Below, piece after piece: positions 18,886 to 57,976 of a DNA stretch of 64,000 nt (the stretch's first letter is position 1; each line of letters opens with the position of its first letter). The stretch covers positions 558,001-622,000 of the forward strand of contig BAAHQB010000104.1 in NCBI GenBank assembly GCA_054601695.1, written 5' to 3'. The notes under the pieces are model-generated. The model had not been told where the DNA came from, made no database searches, and saw only the letters and a program-made list of their open reading frames with translations. The position numbers and the translations under genes were made by a program. The DNA comes from Amorphochlora amoebiformis (taxonomy: Eukaryota; Cercozoa; Chlorarachniophyceae).

Positions 18886-19202
18886 CTTTATATGTGTGTC
18901 TATATATATATATATATAATATATATATGTGTGTGTATATAGTAATATCCCCTGAGAATATGTTTGTTTATATATGAGTTTATGTGTACGTGCTATATAT
19001 GTATGTTACATGTGCCAAATATATGCTCTGAACATGGTGTGTATGTTTGTTTACATACGTGTTTATGTGTACACATCTATGTATGTATCTAAATAGCAAT
19101 ATCCTCTGGAGACGTTATATATTGGTTGATAATTGTGTTTATGTGAACTTAGAAGTAGTTATGTAGATACATAATATATATACATATATATATATATATG
19201 TA

Positions 19203-19251
<49 letters not shown>

Positions 19252-19317
19252 CAATATCCTCTGAGAATGTTACATATGTTTGTACAACATATGTAATTAG
19301 AAAATAACTAAGAGTAT

Positions 19318-19356
<39 letters not shown>

Positions 19357-20732
19357 CATAAAGATACACACACATACATATATGTATATATATAATATAT
19401 ATTTACTATATATATATACATTATATTATGTAATATATATATACATATATATATATATGTATATTTAGAGAGAGAGAGAGAGAGAGAGTGAGAGGGAGTA
19501 CTACATAAGATGACAAGCTCCATCTGTCGCGAAAAAAACGAAACCCATAAATGGCGGATCCATCTGATTTTTAGGTAATATTACCACCCGATATATACGT
19601 ATCACATGCTCATATCTCTCTCTCTCTCTATCCATAAGATACTTTCATTATTTCTAAACCCACATTTTACTGTATAGTGCCGAAAAAATCCAAGATATAT
19701 AAAAAACACATATATCTTCCAATTGTCTCAATACTTACATCAGTATATTCATTACTCCTGACCCTCGGCTGCAATATAACCTAACCATAAGCCTAACCTC
19801 CAGCCCTAACCCTAACCATTACCCTAACCCTGTGGAGGAGTCAATGGTCCTAGGACTAAGACATGCTGAATAATCTGATTCTAACCCTAACGCTAACCCT
19901 AACCCTAACCCATAGCCCCACAAAGTCAATGGTCCTCGGACCAGGACATGCTGAATAATCTGATCCTAACCCTAACCCTAACCCTAGCCCTAACCCAACC
20001 TAACCCCCAACCCTAACCCTAACTGGTCCACACTAATTGGCGGAGCCAAAACCCCCAAGGCTAAGACATGCTGAATATCTCAGATAGACCCTCACCTAAT
20101 CCTAACCCTAATCCTAACCCTAACCCTAACCCAGCTCCAGCCCTAGCCCCAGCCTTTAACCCTAACCCCTAACCCTAGCCCTAACCCTAATCGTAACCTT
20201 AACACTAGCCCTAATCCTGGCCCTAACTCTAACCCTAGCCCTAACTAACCCTAACCCTAGCCCGATCCCTAACGCTAATCCTAACCCTGACCTAGCCCTA
20301 ACCCCTAACCCTAGCCCTAACCTCAGCCCTAATCCTAACCCTAGACCTAACTCTAACCCTAGCCCTAGCTGTAACCCTAACCCTACCCTAACTCTAATCC
20401 TAACCCTTAACCTTGCCCTAACCCTAATCCTGGCCCAAACCCTAGCCCTAACCCTAACCCTAACCCTAGCCCTAGCCGTAACCAACCCGAGCCCTAGCCC
20501 TAACTCTAACCCTAACCCTAAACTCAGCCCTAACCCTAGACCTAACCCTAACCTAACCCTAACCCTAACCTAACCCTAACCCTAGAACCCTGACCTTAAT
20601 CCTAACCTTAACCTTAACCCTAACCCTAACCCTAATCCTAACCCTAACCCAAACCTCGAAGGGGAAGACGATGGCGGATGGTCTGTGATGCTGCTGTGGG
20701 TTCGCTAGCAACTTGAGAATCAAATCAAGCAT
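11012..20732 (-). CDS. Unknown conserved-looking protein, 13 exons
   Basis: Exons (minus, 5' to 3'): 20732-20655, 19563-19540, 18704-18682, 17789-17725, 16865-16822, 16231-16181, 14636-14575, 14204-14150, 13882-13787, 13241-13154, 12531-12464, 12147-12107, 11120-11012 (TAG). They sum to 804 bases (267 residues) with all phases closing. The protein starts [16 protein letters not shown], carries an aromatic/charged middle ([20 protein letters not shown], then [18 protein letters not shown]), a Trp-rich section ([24 protein letters not shown]) and a charged C-terminus ([21 protein letters not shown]). No membrane segment beyond the mildly hydrophobic N-terminus is seen. I do not recognise the family; a mitochondrial complex subunit would fit the style but is a guess. 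The donor after 17725 appears to be GC (AAAG|GCTCTC). Exons 2 and 3 are micro-exons of 24 and 23 bases and are less certain than the ten 3' exons. Confidence 0.72.
11701..11838. repeat. CCCTAA array with a 45-bp companion motif
   Basis: Two CCCTAA runs flank a unique motif (about 11735-11792) containing GTCCTCGGACTAAGACATGC. The same motif accompanies TTAGGG arrays at 19.8-20.1, 37.0-37.15, 41.2, 41.7, 43.05 and 44.6-45.4 kb, always in the same orientation relative to the telomere-type repeat. Confidence 0.85.
13024..13041. repeat. 18-bp perfect palindrome
   Basis: TGACGGAAATTTCCGTCA is an exact palindrome in a unique island inside an intron of the minus gene at 11012-20732. Its function is unknown. 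Confidence 0.85.
13985..14130. repeat. G-rich minisatellite in an intron
   Basis: About nine degenerate copies of a unit like GGGACAAGGCGG on the plus strand. It lies in the intron between the 14204-14150 and 13882-13787 exons of the minus gene and begins about 20 bases from the donor. It is the most GC-rich stretch in the left half of the window. The Pro-rich minus frame and Gly/Arg-rich plus frame here are repeat translations. Confidence 0.8.
14619..16095. repeat. Telomere-like satellite carrying repeated splice acceptors
   Basis: About 15 units of 75-130 bases. Each contains TATTGCTTGAAATAAAGCTG (or a close variant) followed by a TTAGGG/TTAGCG run. Copies start near 14621 (the real exon edge), 14703, 14811, 14937, 15057, 15168, 15269, 15349, 15449, 15561, 15657, 15739, 15831, 15962 and 16023. 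On the minus strand the conserved part is a 3' splice site (CTTTCAG) plus the first 15-17 bases of the exon 14636-14575. The block lies wholly inside the preceding intron (16180-14637). Confidence 0.92.
17500..17697. repeat. Two tandem copies of a ~105-bp unit
   Basis: The segments from about 17501 and about 17602 both contain AGGTAACGTCTGGATAAGGT followed by GTCAAAGTAACGGTTAGAGC, GAGCTCTAAGGGACAG and AAGGGGTT. Copies differ at a few positions. The block is intronic (minus gene) and related in composition to the TTAGGG arrays. Confidence 0.85.
17740..17965. repeat. Duplicated exon edge flanking an AT block
   Basis: The 5' part of the exon 17789-17725 (minus strand TACTGGACTCAATTCCAACG with its preceding CAG) recurs in diverged form at about 17952-17912 (GATGGGCTCAATTCGTACGA, also after CAG). 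An AT array lies between them. The outer copy lacks the remainder of the exon. Confidence 0.85.
18540..19300. repeat. Six copies of an acceptor plus exon start (minus strand)
   Basis: The minus-strand element CTCAGAGGATATTGCTC, an acceptor CAG plus exon start, occurs at about 18710, 18836, 18953, 19043, 19107 and 19257 with variation. The first two copies extend 60-70 bases, and one of them (18704-18682) is used in the gene model. AT and GT microsatellite separates the copies. Confidence 0.8.
19776..20652. repeat. Degenerate CCCTAA array
   Basis: About 880 bases of CCCTAA with CCCTAG, CCTAAT and similar variants. Three copies of the 45-bp companion motif (with AAGACATGCTGAATA) lie near 19830, 19920 and 20040. 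It lies in the first intron of the minus gene at 11012-20732 and reaches the donor at 20654. Confidence 0.9.
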
Positions 20733-20745
20733 ATTCGACCGACCT

Positions 20746-20887
20746 GGTTAGGGTTAGGGTTAGAATTAGGGTTAGGGTTAGGCTTAGGGTTTAGCGTTAG
20801 GGTTAGGGCTAGGGTTGGGGTTCGGGTTTAAGATTATGGGGTTAAGTTTAAGGTGTTATATATATATGTATATTTATATATATATGT

Positions 20888-20958
<71 letters not shown>

Positions 20959-21099
20959 ACATATGCATAAATATATCTGTATATATATATATTATATATA
21001 TATATATATGTATATATATATTCTATGTATATAATACGTGCTTTAAGATAATCCGAAATATAATCTAAATATATATATATATATATATTATACTATATG

Positions 21100-21132
<33 letters not shown>

Positions 21133-21435
21133 GTTATATATATATATAAATATATATATTGTATCTATATATATATCGCTGATGGTTCGAACGGACAGAA
21201 TTTTCCATTCCTCTCACTCCCAACCCTAACCGGATTCAACCATTACCCTAACCCTAACCAAACTCTAACCCTAACCCTAACCCTAATTCTAACCCTAACC
21301 CTAACCCTAACCCTAACCTAACTCTTAACCCGAACCCTAACCCTAACCCTAACCCTAACCTAACCCTAACCCTAACCCTAACCTAACTAACCTGATTTAA
21401 CCCTACCCTAACCCTAATCCTAAGCCTATCTCTAA

Positions 21436-21445
<10 letters not shown>
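20746..21445. repeat. TTAGGG and CCCTAA arrays flanking AT repeat
   Basis: TTAGGG at 20746-20850, AT microsatellite 20856-21175, a 60-base unique island at about 21178-21237 with no supported exon, then CCCTAA at 21240-21437. The opposite orientations flank the 5' end of the minus gene that starts at 20732. Confidence 0.85.
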
Positions 21446-21488
<43 letters not shown>

Positions 21489-21546
21489 ACCAAGAACACA
21501 GCAGCTAACGAAGATCACATCTGTGTATGCGTGTGTAGTATAGTGT

Positions 21547-21592
<46 letters not shown>

Positions 21593-21674
21593 TTATATGT
21601 GTGTGTGTGTGTACGTGTGTGTGTGTACATACTTTATAATATAAATATATATATTATAATATATAAATATATAC

Positions 21675-21709
<35 letters not shown>

Positions 21710-21738
21710 TTGTTAACGTATCAATGCCTTTGGGGCAG

Positions 21739-21855
21739 CGGAATACTGCAAGCCACCCTGATGACTTCATTGCACCATTTGGAAAGAGATATCTTATTCG
21801 TGGGGGTACCCACTTGCGTAACACAAGAGTTGCGGCGTACACGTGTCGCTACTAA
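21739..21855 (+). CDS. Last exon of a gene, possibly FGE/sulfatase-modifying-factor-like domain
   Basis: After the acceptor GGGGCAG at 21738, 38 codons run to TAA at 21853-21855. The peptide ends KRYLIRGGTHLRNTRVAAY plus four residues. The pattern R-x-IRGG followed about 10 residues later by R-x-A resembles the C-terminal strand pair of formylglycine-generating-enzyme domains; with one exon this is only suggestive. Upstream exons were not found, but a shorter, diverged piece at 21489-21516 encodes NTAANEDHI, similar to the start of this exon (NTASHPDDFI). The minus strand is also open here, with a less coding-like frame. Confidence 0.45.
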   Translation, partial: RNTASHPDDFIAPFGKRYLIRGGTHLRNTRVAAYTCRY

Positions 21856-22360
21856 CTGGCATTAACCGGTACTATCCGGCATTCCGGGGATTCATTAAAA
21901 CACGATCTCCAGCGATCTCCAGTGGGTCTCCGTGGATCTCGGGCTATTCTACACGATTCCTAGTGTTGCGCCAACAATATGTATGTATATATACTATATA
22001 TAGATGTGTGTATATATATTTATATATATGCATATGTATGTACATACATATATGTATATATATATATATTTATATATAGTATACATATATACATATATAA
22101 TATATATATACATACACATATACATATGTATATATATGACATATACACACACACATATATATATATATATACAGTATTTATATACATATATATAAATATA
22201 TATATATATATGTATAACTTTGGAGTATATATATATATTTATGTTTATATATTTCTTATAATATCTATCGATTTATTTAGTTATGTGTATTTTCATACAT
22301 AACGTATATAGATACGTACTACATGAAACCCATATATTTGACACTCAATATATGCATAAT

Positions 22361-22430
<70 letters not shown>

Positions 22431-22620
22431 TATGTATGTATTTATGTATATATATATATATATATGTATATGTGTGTATACGTACATACATGTATAACTT
22501 TATAACTATATATATATATATATATATATATACATGCATGTATAACTTTATAACTATATATAATATATATATATATATATAAATGTATATTATACATGCC
22601 ATGTACATGTATGTACATAC
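21856..22620. other. 3' flank and AT microsatellite
   Basis: About 120 bases of unique sequence follow the stop, including two tandem CGATCTCCAG words (about 21902-21921), then AT/GT repeat to 22620. CGATCTCCAG also occurs at about 578 and 4460. No gene is supported. Confidence 0.5.
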
Positions 22621-22666
22621 CGTATGGCCCTTTCTCGGCAAGGAACGACTTTCCAAACTTACCCAC
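22621..22666 (-). CDS. Candidate isolated exon (minus)
   Basis: Between an acceptor (AAAATAG) and a donor GTATGT lie 15 codons encoding [16 protein letters not shown] diverged copy of its start (GGTGGGAAGTCTGGAA, preceded by AT rather than an acceptor) lies at about 22758-22773, beyond an AT array. It could belong to a minus gene with the exons at 23115-24205, but no in-phase link was found. Confidence 0.35.
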
Positions 22667-22707
22667 CTATTTTCACATATATACATATACATATATATAT
22701 ATATATA

Positions 22708-22742
<35 letters not shown>

Positions 22743-22869
22743 GGTATGTAGTTCCAGACTTCCCACCAATTTTTACCACGTGTACAAATTATACATGACA
22801 AGATGCTTAACAATGTGTATATACATATACATATATGTAATATATATATATATATATATGTGTAATGTG

Positions 22870-22903
<34 letters not shown>

Positions 22904-22949
22904 CGTACACATACATGCATACAAAATACATTCATACATACATACATAC

Positions 22950-23002
<53 letters not shown>

Positions 23003-23114
23003 CTAGCAAACTCATATGACAGTTTAACATGTCATCCAAATAAACCTCATTCTTCCCCTCCATAATATCCTTAAATGCGTCGAAACTGTGCAACGTATAC
23101 CTGTATGAGCAATA

Positions 23115-25100
<1,986 letters not shown>

Positions 25101-25104
25101 TTAA

Positions 25105-25895
25105 TTAGATATCAGTAACAAACCCCACAACAAGGATATTAGACGCCCTTCTGAGGTACGTGGACAAGCTCCAGTAGGACGGGAGGAGGTATCTAGCGGG
25201 GGTAATACTTCCATAGCCGTCTTCCTGAGAGCAGGTTAGAGTTAAACCTGCTGTAGTGGAGGGAGTAGGGATGGTAGTGGGAAGAAGGGTGGAAGGAGGA
25301 GGAGGAAAGAGGCCGCACATAGAAGGTAAATCGGACATCGAGCAAACATTAAATTTTCCTTGATGCCCTCCAGTGATCCTGACCCAGCAAGCACTCCCAT
25401 CTCAACGTTTAAACCCAACCCCATCCTTCTAGCCAAACCCACCAACTCCTTAGCCGGGTTTAGTGGAAATGTTGGCAAAAAGTGACCTGGATCGTCGGAC
25501 GGTTTTCGTAGTAATCGATATCTCCCCCGAAACATAGATGCAGCTCGTTCTGTTCGTCACCGTTGAGGACCGGAGACCACTTTTCGCCCAGCATCTAAGG
25601 TTTTTTTTTGGGTCCGCATTCTTGAGACTTCGGAAGAAGGGCGATTTTGGATAATTGGCATGTAATTTTTGATACTCTTTGAATTTCGTGTTTTAAATGT
25701 CTGGATGTGAAGGACCTTCATCTTTGCATCCGTGGACGAATCGTCGGCTTCCGGACCGACATCCACTCCCTCGACTCGCATCGACATATCGATTATGGAT
25801 AACATGAATATTGTTATCAAAACCCCTCGTCGAACCGCTAGCCTCCGGAAGCCATTTGGACTCGCGGGAGGCAAGGGTGGGAGACGGGGGGCCAT
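25105..25895 (-). CDS. Small signal-anchor membrane protein, unknown function
   Basis: Exons 25895-25716, 25594-25487 and 25224-25105 (TAA) join in phase 0 to give 135 residues. After a Pro-rich cytosolic-type N-terminus with Arg (FRRLAVRRG) comes one hydrophobic helix (VLITIFMLSIIDMSM) at residues about 25-39, then an acidic lumenal-type region (ELHLCFGGDIDYYENRPT) and a C-terminal segment with SYWSLSTYLRR. A type II signal-anchor (Golgi/ER) protein is inferred. The last intron has a strong CT-rich tract before CTCTCAG. Other ORFs in the intron 25486-25225 are rejected. The ATG lies 312 bases from that of the divergent gene at 26208. Confidence 0.6.
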
Positions 25896-26207
25896 TTTTC
25901 TAGAAGAGCATAGATAGAACTCCGAAATATACACCCCTCTAATGGGAAGCTGCTGAGTCTAGGTGAAATTTAATTTAGAAGCAAAGAACTTTTCGGTAAG
26001 TAATTCTGGGTGGATTTACCATAATGTATCCCGAAATATCCCTAAGTCACCTCGCACATCAACGGCCCCAAGCCTGTGCTGCAGCGGGCACTCCCTACCT
26101 CCTAACCAGCGGAACAAGAGCACCTTCCGTTCGGCTGTATACCGCTCTAGGAGACATCGCCACATTCTTGCTCTTCGCTCATATTTCGAAAAACAGGAAA
26201 AGTCGCT

Positions 26208-27444
26208 ATGCCCAGGTCGCGAGCATTATCTACCGGTGCACTTCGAGGCAGGTCCACATCGAGAAAGCGAAGGTCTCTGGATCCAACAGAATATCTCGAG
26301 AGAAGGGAGTCCCAGGTATTTCGTTCAGTAGCAGAGTCGCCGAAGCGATCAAGACTGAGTCTAGGAGGATCTCCTCAGTCCGAGAGGTTGCGCCCGACTT
26401 ATCGAGCGAGAAGACGCAACTGCAAACGAGGCGATTTCTATTCGGACTTTTTCAGCCTCGAGGAAAAAAAGTCAGGGAGAGACGCGAGTCCTTTCAAATC
26501 ATCTAACCGAAAGATCAACATCCAATTTGGACGTCGTACGACGCCGAGCCAAGAGGAGTTCTCTTTGATGCAGAGCCCGAACACGCCGGCGTCCGCGCGG
26601 GGCGGCGGATTCGAAGCCCTCTCGAAGCAAAGATTTGTACCAACGTCGAGGTCTCTCAAGTTCCTAAGCTCGAGCACTCCCAACACGCCAAATACTGGTC
26701 GTACGAAGGCTAGAGGACAACCTCGACATAGTGCTCCCAATTCTCCGGATGCCGACGATGACCGGAAGCAGCGGCTAGGGGTGAACTTTCGTCCTATCCT
26801 GCCGCCTCCTCAGCTTAAAGGGTCTCTCGTCTCAAAAGGGTCTCTCCGCGTCGTTCCGTCAATGGATCTGCGCACCGAAGCTCGTTCTGCGCCGACTACC
26901 CCCCCTGTAGGCTTCCGTCCGAGTCGATCTGCTCGTCTGGTCAAGAAGAAGCTCTCACGACACCATAGGATGCCAAGACTGAGTCTCTCGACCACTAATA
27001 GCAGGGTTAGTATATACGCATGTATTATTACATATAAGACATACATGTGGCCCAACAAATACACGTCAATGCCTCCGTATCCTAAAATCTCTTATAATTT
27101 TTATACATAGGTCACTAGCCCGTTACCGCCAAGAATGAGCACGTCGGTGAGAGGCAGGGGCTACAACAGCCCGATTCCACCGAAACTGAGTCTCACAAAT
27201 TGCAGAGGTGATAGTCGCACCCTTCTTGATGGAGATCCGAATCCCGACATTCCAAAGCTAACCCTTTCACCGTCACTTCCGGGCGGGCTATTCTCGCCGA
27301 CAACTCCAGGAACTGAGTGGTCGCAATGGCGAGAGCCGTCCTTTGAGCGTGTGGTATAGACTAATGTACATATATACAATTAAATTATGTACATATACAT
27401 GTGTATATGTGTATATATATATGTGCGTGTGTATGTGTGTGTAT

Positions 27445-27490
<46 letters not shown>

Positions 27491-27504
27491 CACATATATA
27501 TATG

Positions 27505-27573
<69 letters not shown>

Positions 27574-27624
27574 GTGTTTGTATGTATGCATGCATGCATA
27601 TGTTTATATGTGTGTAGATGTGTA

Positions 27625-27701
<77 letters not shown>

Positions 27702-27933
27702 ATGTATATGTGTGTATTGATATATAGCATATCTATAATTGTAATTTTTTTCGGTATTTTGTATTATATATATATATATATATATAGTATGCTATTTTTA
27801 TATATGCGCAAATATATGTCCATGTAAATTATACATACATATATTATGTGCACATATATATATAAATTATACATAAATATATGTACATATTTATATTATA
27901 GAGCACAATATGTAAACAATACATGTATTTATT

Positions 27934-28015
<82 letters not shown>

Positions 28016-28307
28016 TTGTATGTACTTTCCTACCTCCCAGGTATCCTGCCCCACTCGACTCGAACCAGAGGCAGAGATGGAAACAGAGTACCATTCGAGC
28101 TCGAGCACACACCTCAAAGTACCGTGGGGTTCTCCTGAGTTGGCCCCTGTGAAGTTGAAGAGGTAGCAGACCCTTTGGTTTTCAAGTGCATTTCATGTGA
28201 TAAATGTTTATATTTTTGTGTATGCATGAATAGAAAATATATCTATGCTTTACTACACATAAATGTGAACGAATGTGCACAGTACATGATTGTATATATT
28301 GATAATT

Positions 28308-28342
<35 letters not shown>

Positions 28343-28428
28343 AGATGTAAATATATATAATATAATTTTTCTGTTTAATATCTAGATGTAAATAATTTTT
28401 TTAATTTATGTGGACATGTATACAAAAC

Positions 28429-28475
<47 letters not shown>

Positions 28476-28529
28476 ATATACATGTATATATATGCATACA
28501 TATGTATATATATATATATCATAATAATC

Positions 28530-28592
<63 letters not shown>

Positions 28593-28903
28593 ATGTGTAT
28601 ATATATATATATGCATGTATATATGCATATATGTGTATATATATGGTATGTATAATATAACATATTATAGAGCATTATTTAATTATATTTTAATGCTTCC
28701 GCAGGTCCTTGAGTGTCACAAGCATCCATTCTGAGAGCGATTGCGCGCCTGACACTCCCACAGTTGGCCGGCGCTCTCACTCCAAAAATTTCATGTAAGA
28801 CAGCAGTTTTGATACTTCACTGCAATCGCTGATTAAACAAATACGTAGGTGGAGCATTAATGACCTGCAGAGTGCCTTCTCCAAAGCTAAGATCCAAAAC
28901 TAG
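26208..28903 (+). CDS. Ser/Pro-rich basic protein with repeated [KR]-L-[ST]-L motifs
   Basis: Exons 26208-27005, 27111-27353, 28041-28162, 28705-28794 and 28849-28903 (TAG) sum in phase to 435 residues. If the last intron is not used, the protein stops at TAA 28796-28798. It is low in hydrophobic residues and rich in Ser-Pro/Thr-Pro sites ([27 protein letters not shown]), typical of a disordered phospho-regulated protein. A short motif recurs: [25 protein letters not shown] and PKLTLSP. The TAG at 27357-27359 lies in the intron (donor GTATAG), because the next exon, after acceptor CTCCCAG, continues in phase. The start is the first ATG after an in-frame TAG; a spliced 5' leader (GTAAGT at 25995) is possible. 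It may act on the cytoskeleton or cell cycle, but that is inference. Confidence 0.75.
27365..28015. repeat. (AT)n intron of the Ser/Pro-rich gene
   Basis: AT and GT microsatellite with a short ATT-triplet run (about 27931-27948), between the exons ending 27353 and beginning 28041. The Ile/Tyr frames are repeat translations. Confidence 0.9.
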
Positions 28904-29354
28904 GCATATCTATACATAAAGCTAGTATGCATCGCCGCGGTCACGCATCCGAAGTTCGGGTTCGATAAGTTCGCCCCGGTCAAGTTTGACTTCGTCCAGT
29001 AACCGTTCTCTTCTCTATTTAACATATATCTGTGGCCGGATTCCCGAAGTCCAAGCGCCGCTGAGTCCGACGATAAGCGTAGGTGTCAGTATCATGGCAT
29101 ACCGCAAAAGCCGAGAGTAAGCCGCTATTTGTAGCGCCGGCTCAGAACCAGGAATCCATATAGCTTCAGTCGAATTAAGTTCATTAACAGTTGAATTTAC
29201 CGTACAGTTGATTTTCAAGCTTTGAGTATCAACTAGAGTTACTAGATCAATGCTATGATGTTCAAATAAAATGTGCCGAGTATCTCTAATGCGCACTAGT
29301 ATGTCTGCACATCTTCTATAGCATATATACATAAATATATATATATATATATAT

Positions 29355-29400
<46 letters not shown>
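28904..29400. other. Unresolved unique sequence after the Ser/Pro-rich gene
   Basis: A plus frame 28932-29002 reads IAAVTHPKFGFDKFAPVKFD and ends at TAA with strong third-position GC bias, so it may be an alternative last exon of the gene at 26208 (an in-phase join from a GTGCCT donor in the 28849 exon is possible). A minus frame 29359-29015 is also open but AT-biased. Neither is firm enough to call. Confidence 0.4.
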
Positions 29401-29410
<10 letters not shown>

Positions 29411-29471
29411 CCACCATATATGTATTCTAGATCTAGCTATACTAGTAGATATATCGATATTTGTATATGTA

Positions 29472-29508
<37 letters not shown>

Positions 29509-29519
29509 GAATATATGTA

Positions 29520-29571
<52 letters not shown>

Positions 29572-29760
29572 CCTGTTAGAGATCTCGTGACTCTCGTCTA
29601 GTTTAATTGTATCGAATCGACTATCGATATCTAGATCAGCCTAAAGTCTCTTAGGTCTATATACAGCTCTATATAGAGTCTAGCGTCGGGTAGAATATCT
29701 ATCATACATGTAGAGTAGGCATACTGCTCACATTCATATCATATATTTCTAAACGATTAT
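29400..29760. other. AT repeat and CTAG-rich spacer
   Basis: AT arrays (29340-29402, 29470-29568) flank unique sequence rich in CTAG, GATC and TATC words (TCTAGATCTAGCTATACTAG at 29428, and 29577-29700). There are no open frames of interest. It resembles the other CTAG-rich spacers in this window. Confidence 0.6.
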
Positions 29761-29835
29761 GTGTCATGATACATAAAAGATTCACCAGATTAGAAGTCTG
29801 GGATCCACATGAACCCTGCCCCCACACACGCACAC

Positions 29836-30012
29836 CTCCCGTTTGTACGTATACAGAAACTTCTTTGTGCATCGTCTCGAGCTCGAGGTGGAGACTCAAG
29901 ACAGAAAATAGATTCCCAGACAGTGTGATGAGCCGAACCCAATTTGTGGCCTCTGTGACCGAATTCGTTCTTCTTCGTTTCCTTGAAAGCTCGCTATTGC
30001 AGTAGGAGGCAT
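29836..30012 (-). CDS. Tentative 5' end of a minus gene
   Basis: An ATG at 30012 opens 24 codons (MPPTAIASFQGNEEERIRS...) to a GTTCGG donor, then an exon 29894-29836 (LHLELETMHKEVSVYVQTG) after acceptor CTTGAG, joining in phase before donor GTGTGC. The coding look is good, but the inferred intron is only 44 bases, the acceptor is weak, and no further exon was found below 29836. The overlapping plus frame ending LESSLLQ is an alternative. Confidence 0.4.
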
Positions 30013-31260
30013 TTTGGAAGTAAAATTGAATTCGTATACGGGTTTAGGGGCTCCTACGTTGGTCTGTGAGTTTCTCTTTTTTGCTCTGGTGCTTGGGAGG
30101 AGTTGGTAGCCATTCCGGAATGAGCGTATATCTACAAGAGATATATTAGGATATCTTATTTATTTCATGATCTTTTCGGCTTCTCATGGAGTTTGTGACC
30201 GGTGCGCACGATGACTGTGGCCACCGATTAGAGACTTGTTACTGATTACTGGCGGTTCATCGTTGAAGTATGAAAACAAACAGCTACACACAACATGAAA
30301 ATTGAGAAAAATCTACCGAAGAAGTGTAATAAGGCGGAAATATGAACATCGAAGATCTAGCTGTACAACTGGTGTTTGACCATGAACCTAGCTCCTGTAG
30401 GGAAGAATCCAAATAGAAACACCGGTATGGTCGTCCTGACATCAATATGTATATATTGCCATGCAAAGCAGCAGGTTTCTCGAAGCCAAAACTGTGTCCG
30501 AAATTGCAGCGCAAGGGCAGGGATATGCGGACTTTGGCATTATATTGACGGAGTCGTTATTAGAGTCGGGTCTCAAGTCAAATTTCTGGGTCCTCAACTT
30601 GGTCCTCTTTATATAGTTTACTGCCCTCGAGACACTCCGGAGACAGCGGTTTTTTAGGGGTTTTTGCCTACGATTATTCCAGTACACGTCGACAGTGTCT
30701 AGAGTGTATTTCTAGAATACTAGCCTAGTATTGTTTTGACCTGCTACTCGGACCTTATATGTAGTTACCGAAATTATATAATTTTCAATCAGAGCCGTTT
30801 TTCAAGATTCCTCAATATTAAGTGCAAGTAACTCTAGTAACTTAGTCGATCGCTTTTTCAGTGCAGCTGCTACCGCGCCGATCATGATTAGTTACTAATC
30901 AGGCACTGTAACATCTAGAGCTTCTAGAATCTATCTAGTCTATTAGTCACGGTCTTATTTTGGTTAGATTACATTAACTACAGAGGCCAGTACTACAAGA
31001 GTAGAGATAGCAATTTTATAGCACATGAACACCGGTAATTGGGCTTTTGCAATGTTCTGGGTACTATAGGTATTGTGCGTGTGAATTCGTACATGTACTA
31101 CAGTGTAATGTAACAGCAAAGCAAAAGGAGTGTTAGAGCCTGGGCAGGTCAGTTCTTTTTTCTCACTCCATAAGCTTCGAATTCACCCATGATCAGTAGT
31201 TGTGGGTGTCGAATTTATTCATAGCAGTTTAGTACTACTCGTCGACTGGGTCGTTCACCT
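30013..31260. other. Unique region with coding potential on both strands, then CTAG-rich spacer
   Basis: Bases 30370-30690 are open on both strands. The plus frame from ATG 30382 to 30657 gives 91 residues with clustered Cys (CIYCHAK, then NCVRNC). The minus strand carries a good acceptor (TTCTTCCCTACAG) at about 30401 and frames such as NFGHSFGFEKPAALHGNI. I cannot choose. Bases 30013-30280 and 30690-31260 show no supported exon; the latter is CTAG-rich spacer. Confidence 0.4.
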
Positions 31261-31285
31261 TTATATTGTATGAATCATTTATATC

Positions 31286-31336
<51 letters not shown>

Positions 31337-31404
31337 CATATTTATATATACAATTATATCATATATATATATATATATATCTATATATATATATATATGT
31401 TGTT

Positions 31405-31484
31405 ACCTTAGCACTCTCTCCTTTCTCGGCAAGTAGATATATACAAATATAATATTGCATAAATATGTATATTTACCTTTTTGA

Positions 31485-31512
<28 letters not shown>
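31405..31512. repeat. Inverted copy of the terminal-exon acceptor region
   Basis: The plus strand at about 31406-31436 (CCTTAGCACTCTCTCCTTTC) matches the minus strand at 31508-31484 (CCTTAGCATTCTCTCCTTTC), so the acceptor and last exon of the 25-kb minus gene have an inverted copy 45 bases beyond its stop. Confidence 0.8.
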
Positions 31513-57673
<26,161 letters not shown>

Positions 57674-57938
57674 AAGATGTGAAGAAAGAAGTGGATACGG
57701 GAAAGGGTGATAGGCCGTGTTATTGGAAGGCAGAAAATCACGTAGGTGAGTTCAACTTGGGAGGTTAAGAACGTAGGCTAGGGGTGGCTTGGGAGGTATA
57801 CTGGTATGATATTTTGTTACATATTTATGTACTGTATACATACATATATATCTATATATATATATATATATATATTTTATATTTACATATACATATAACA
57901 TAATGTATCTACCTGTATGTAAATTTACACTGCATTAC

Positions 57939-57976
<38 letters not shown>

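Noticed and set aside
20162-20485. Gly/Leu/Arg-rich frame
   Set aside because: Translation of degenerate CCCTAA; no start or splice context.
25242-25535. Minus frame beginning MFRGRYRLLRKPSDD
   Set aside because: It overlaps two exons of a better phase-consistent model in other frames, and its C-terminal Leu/Pro part is the CT-rich end of an intron.
29015-29359. Minus open frame of 114 codons
   Set aside because: It is AT- and CTAG-biased, starts in microsatellite, and has no acceptor or donor linking it to neighbours. Left as unresolved rather than called.
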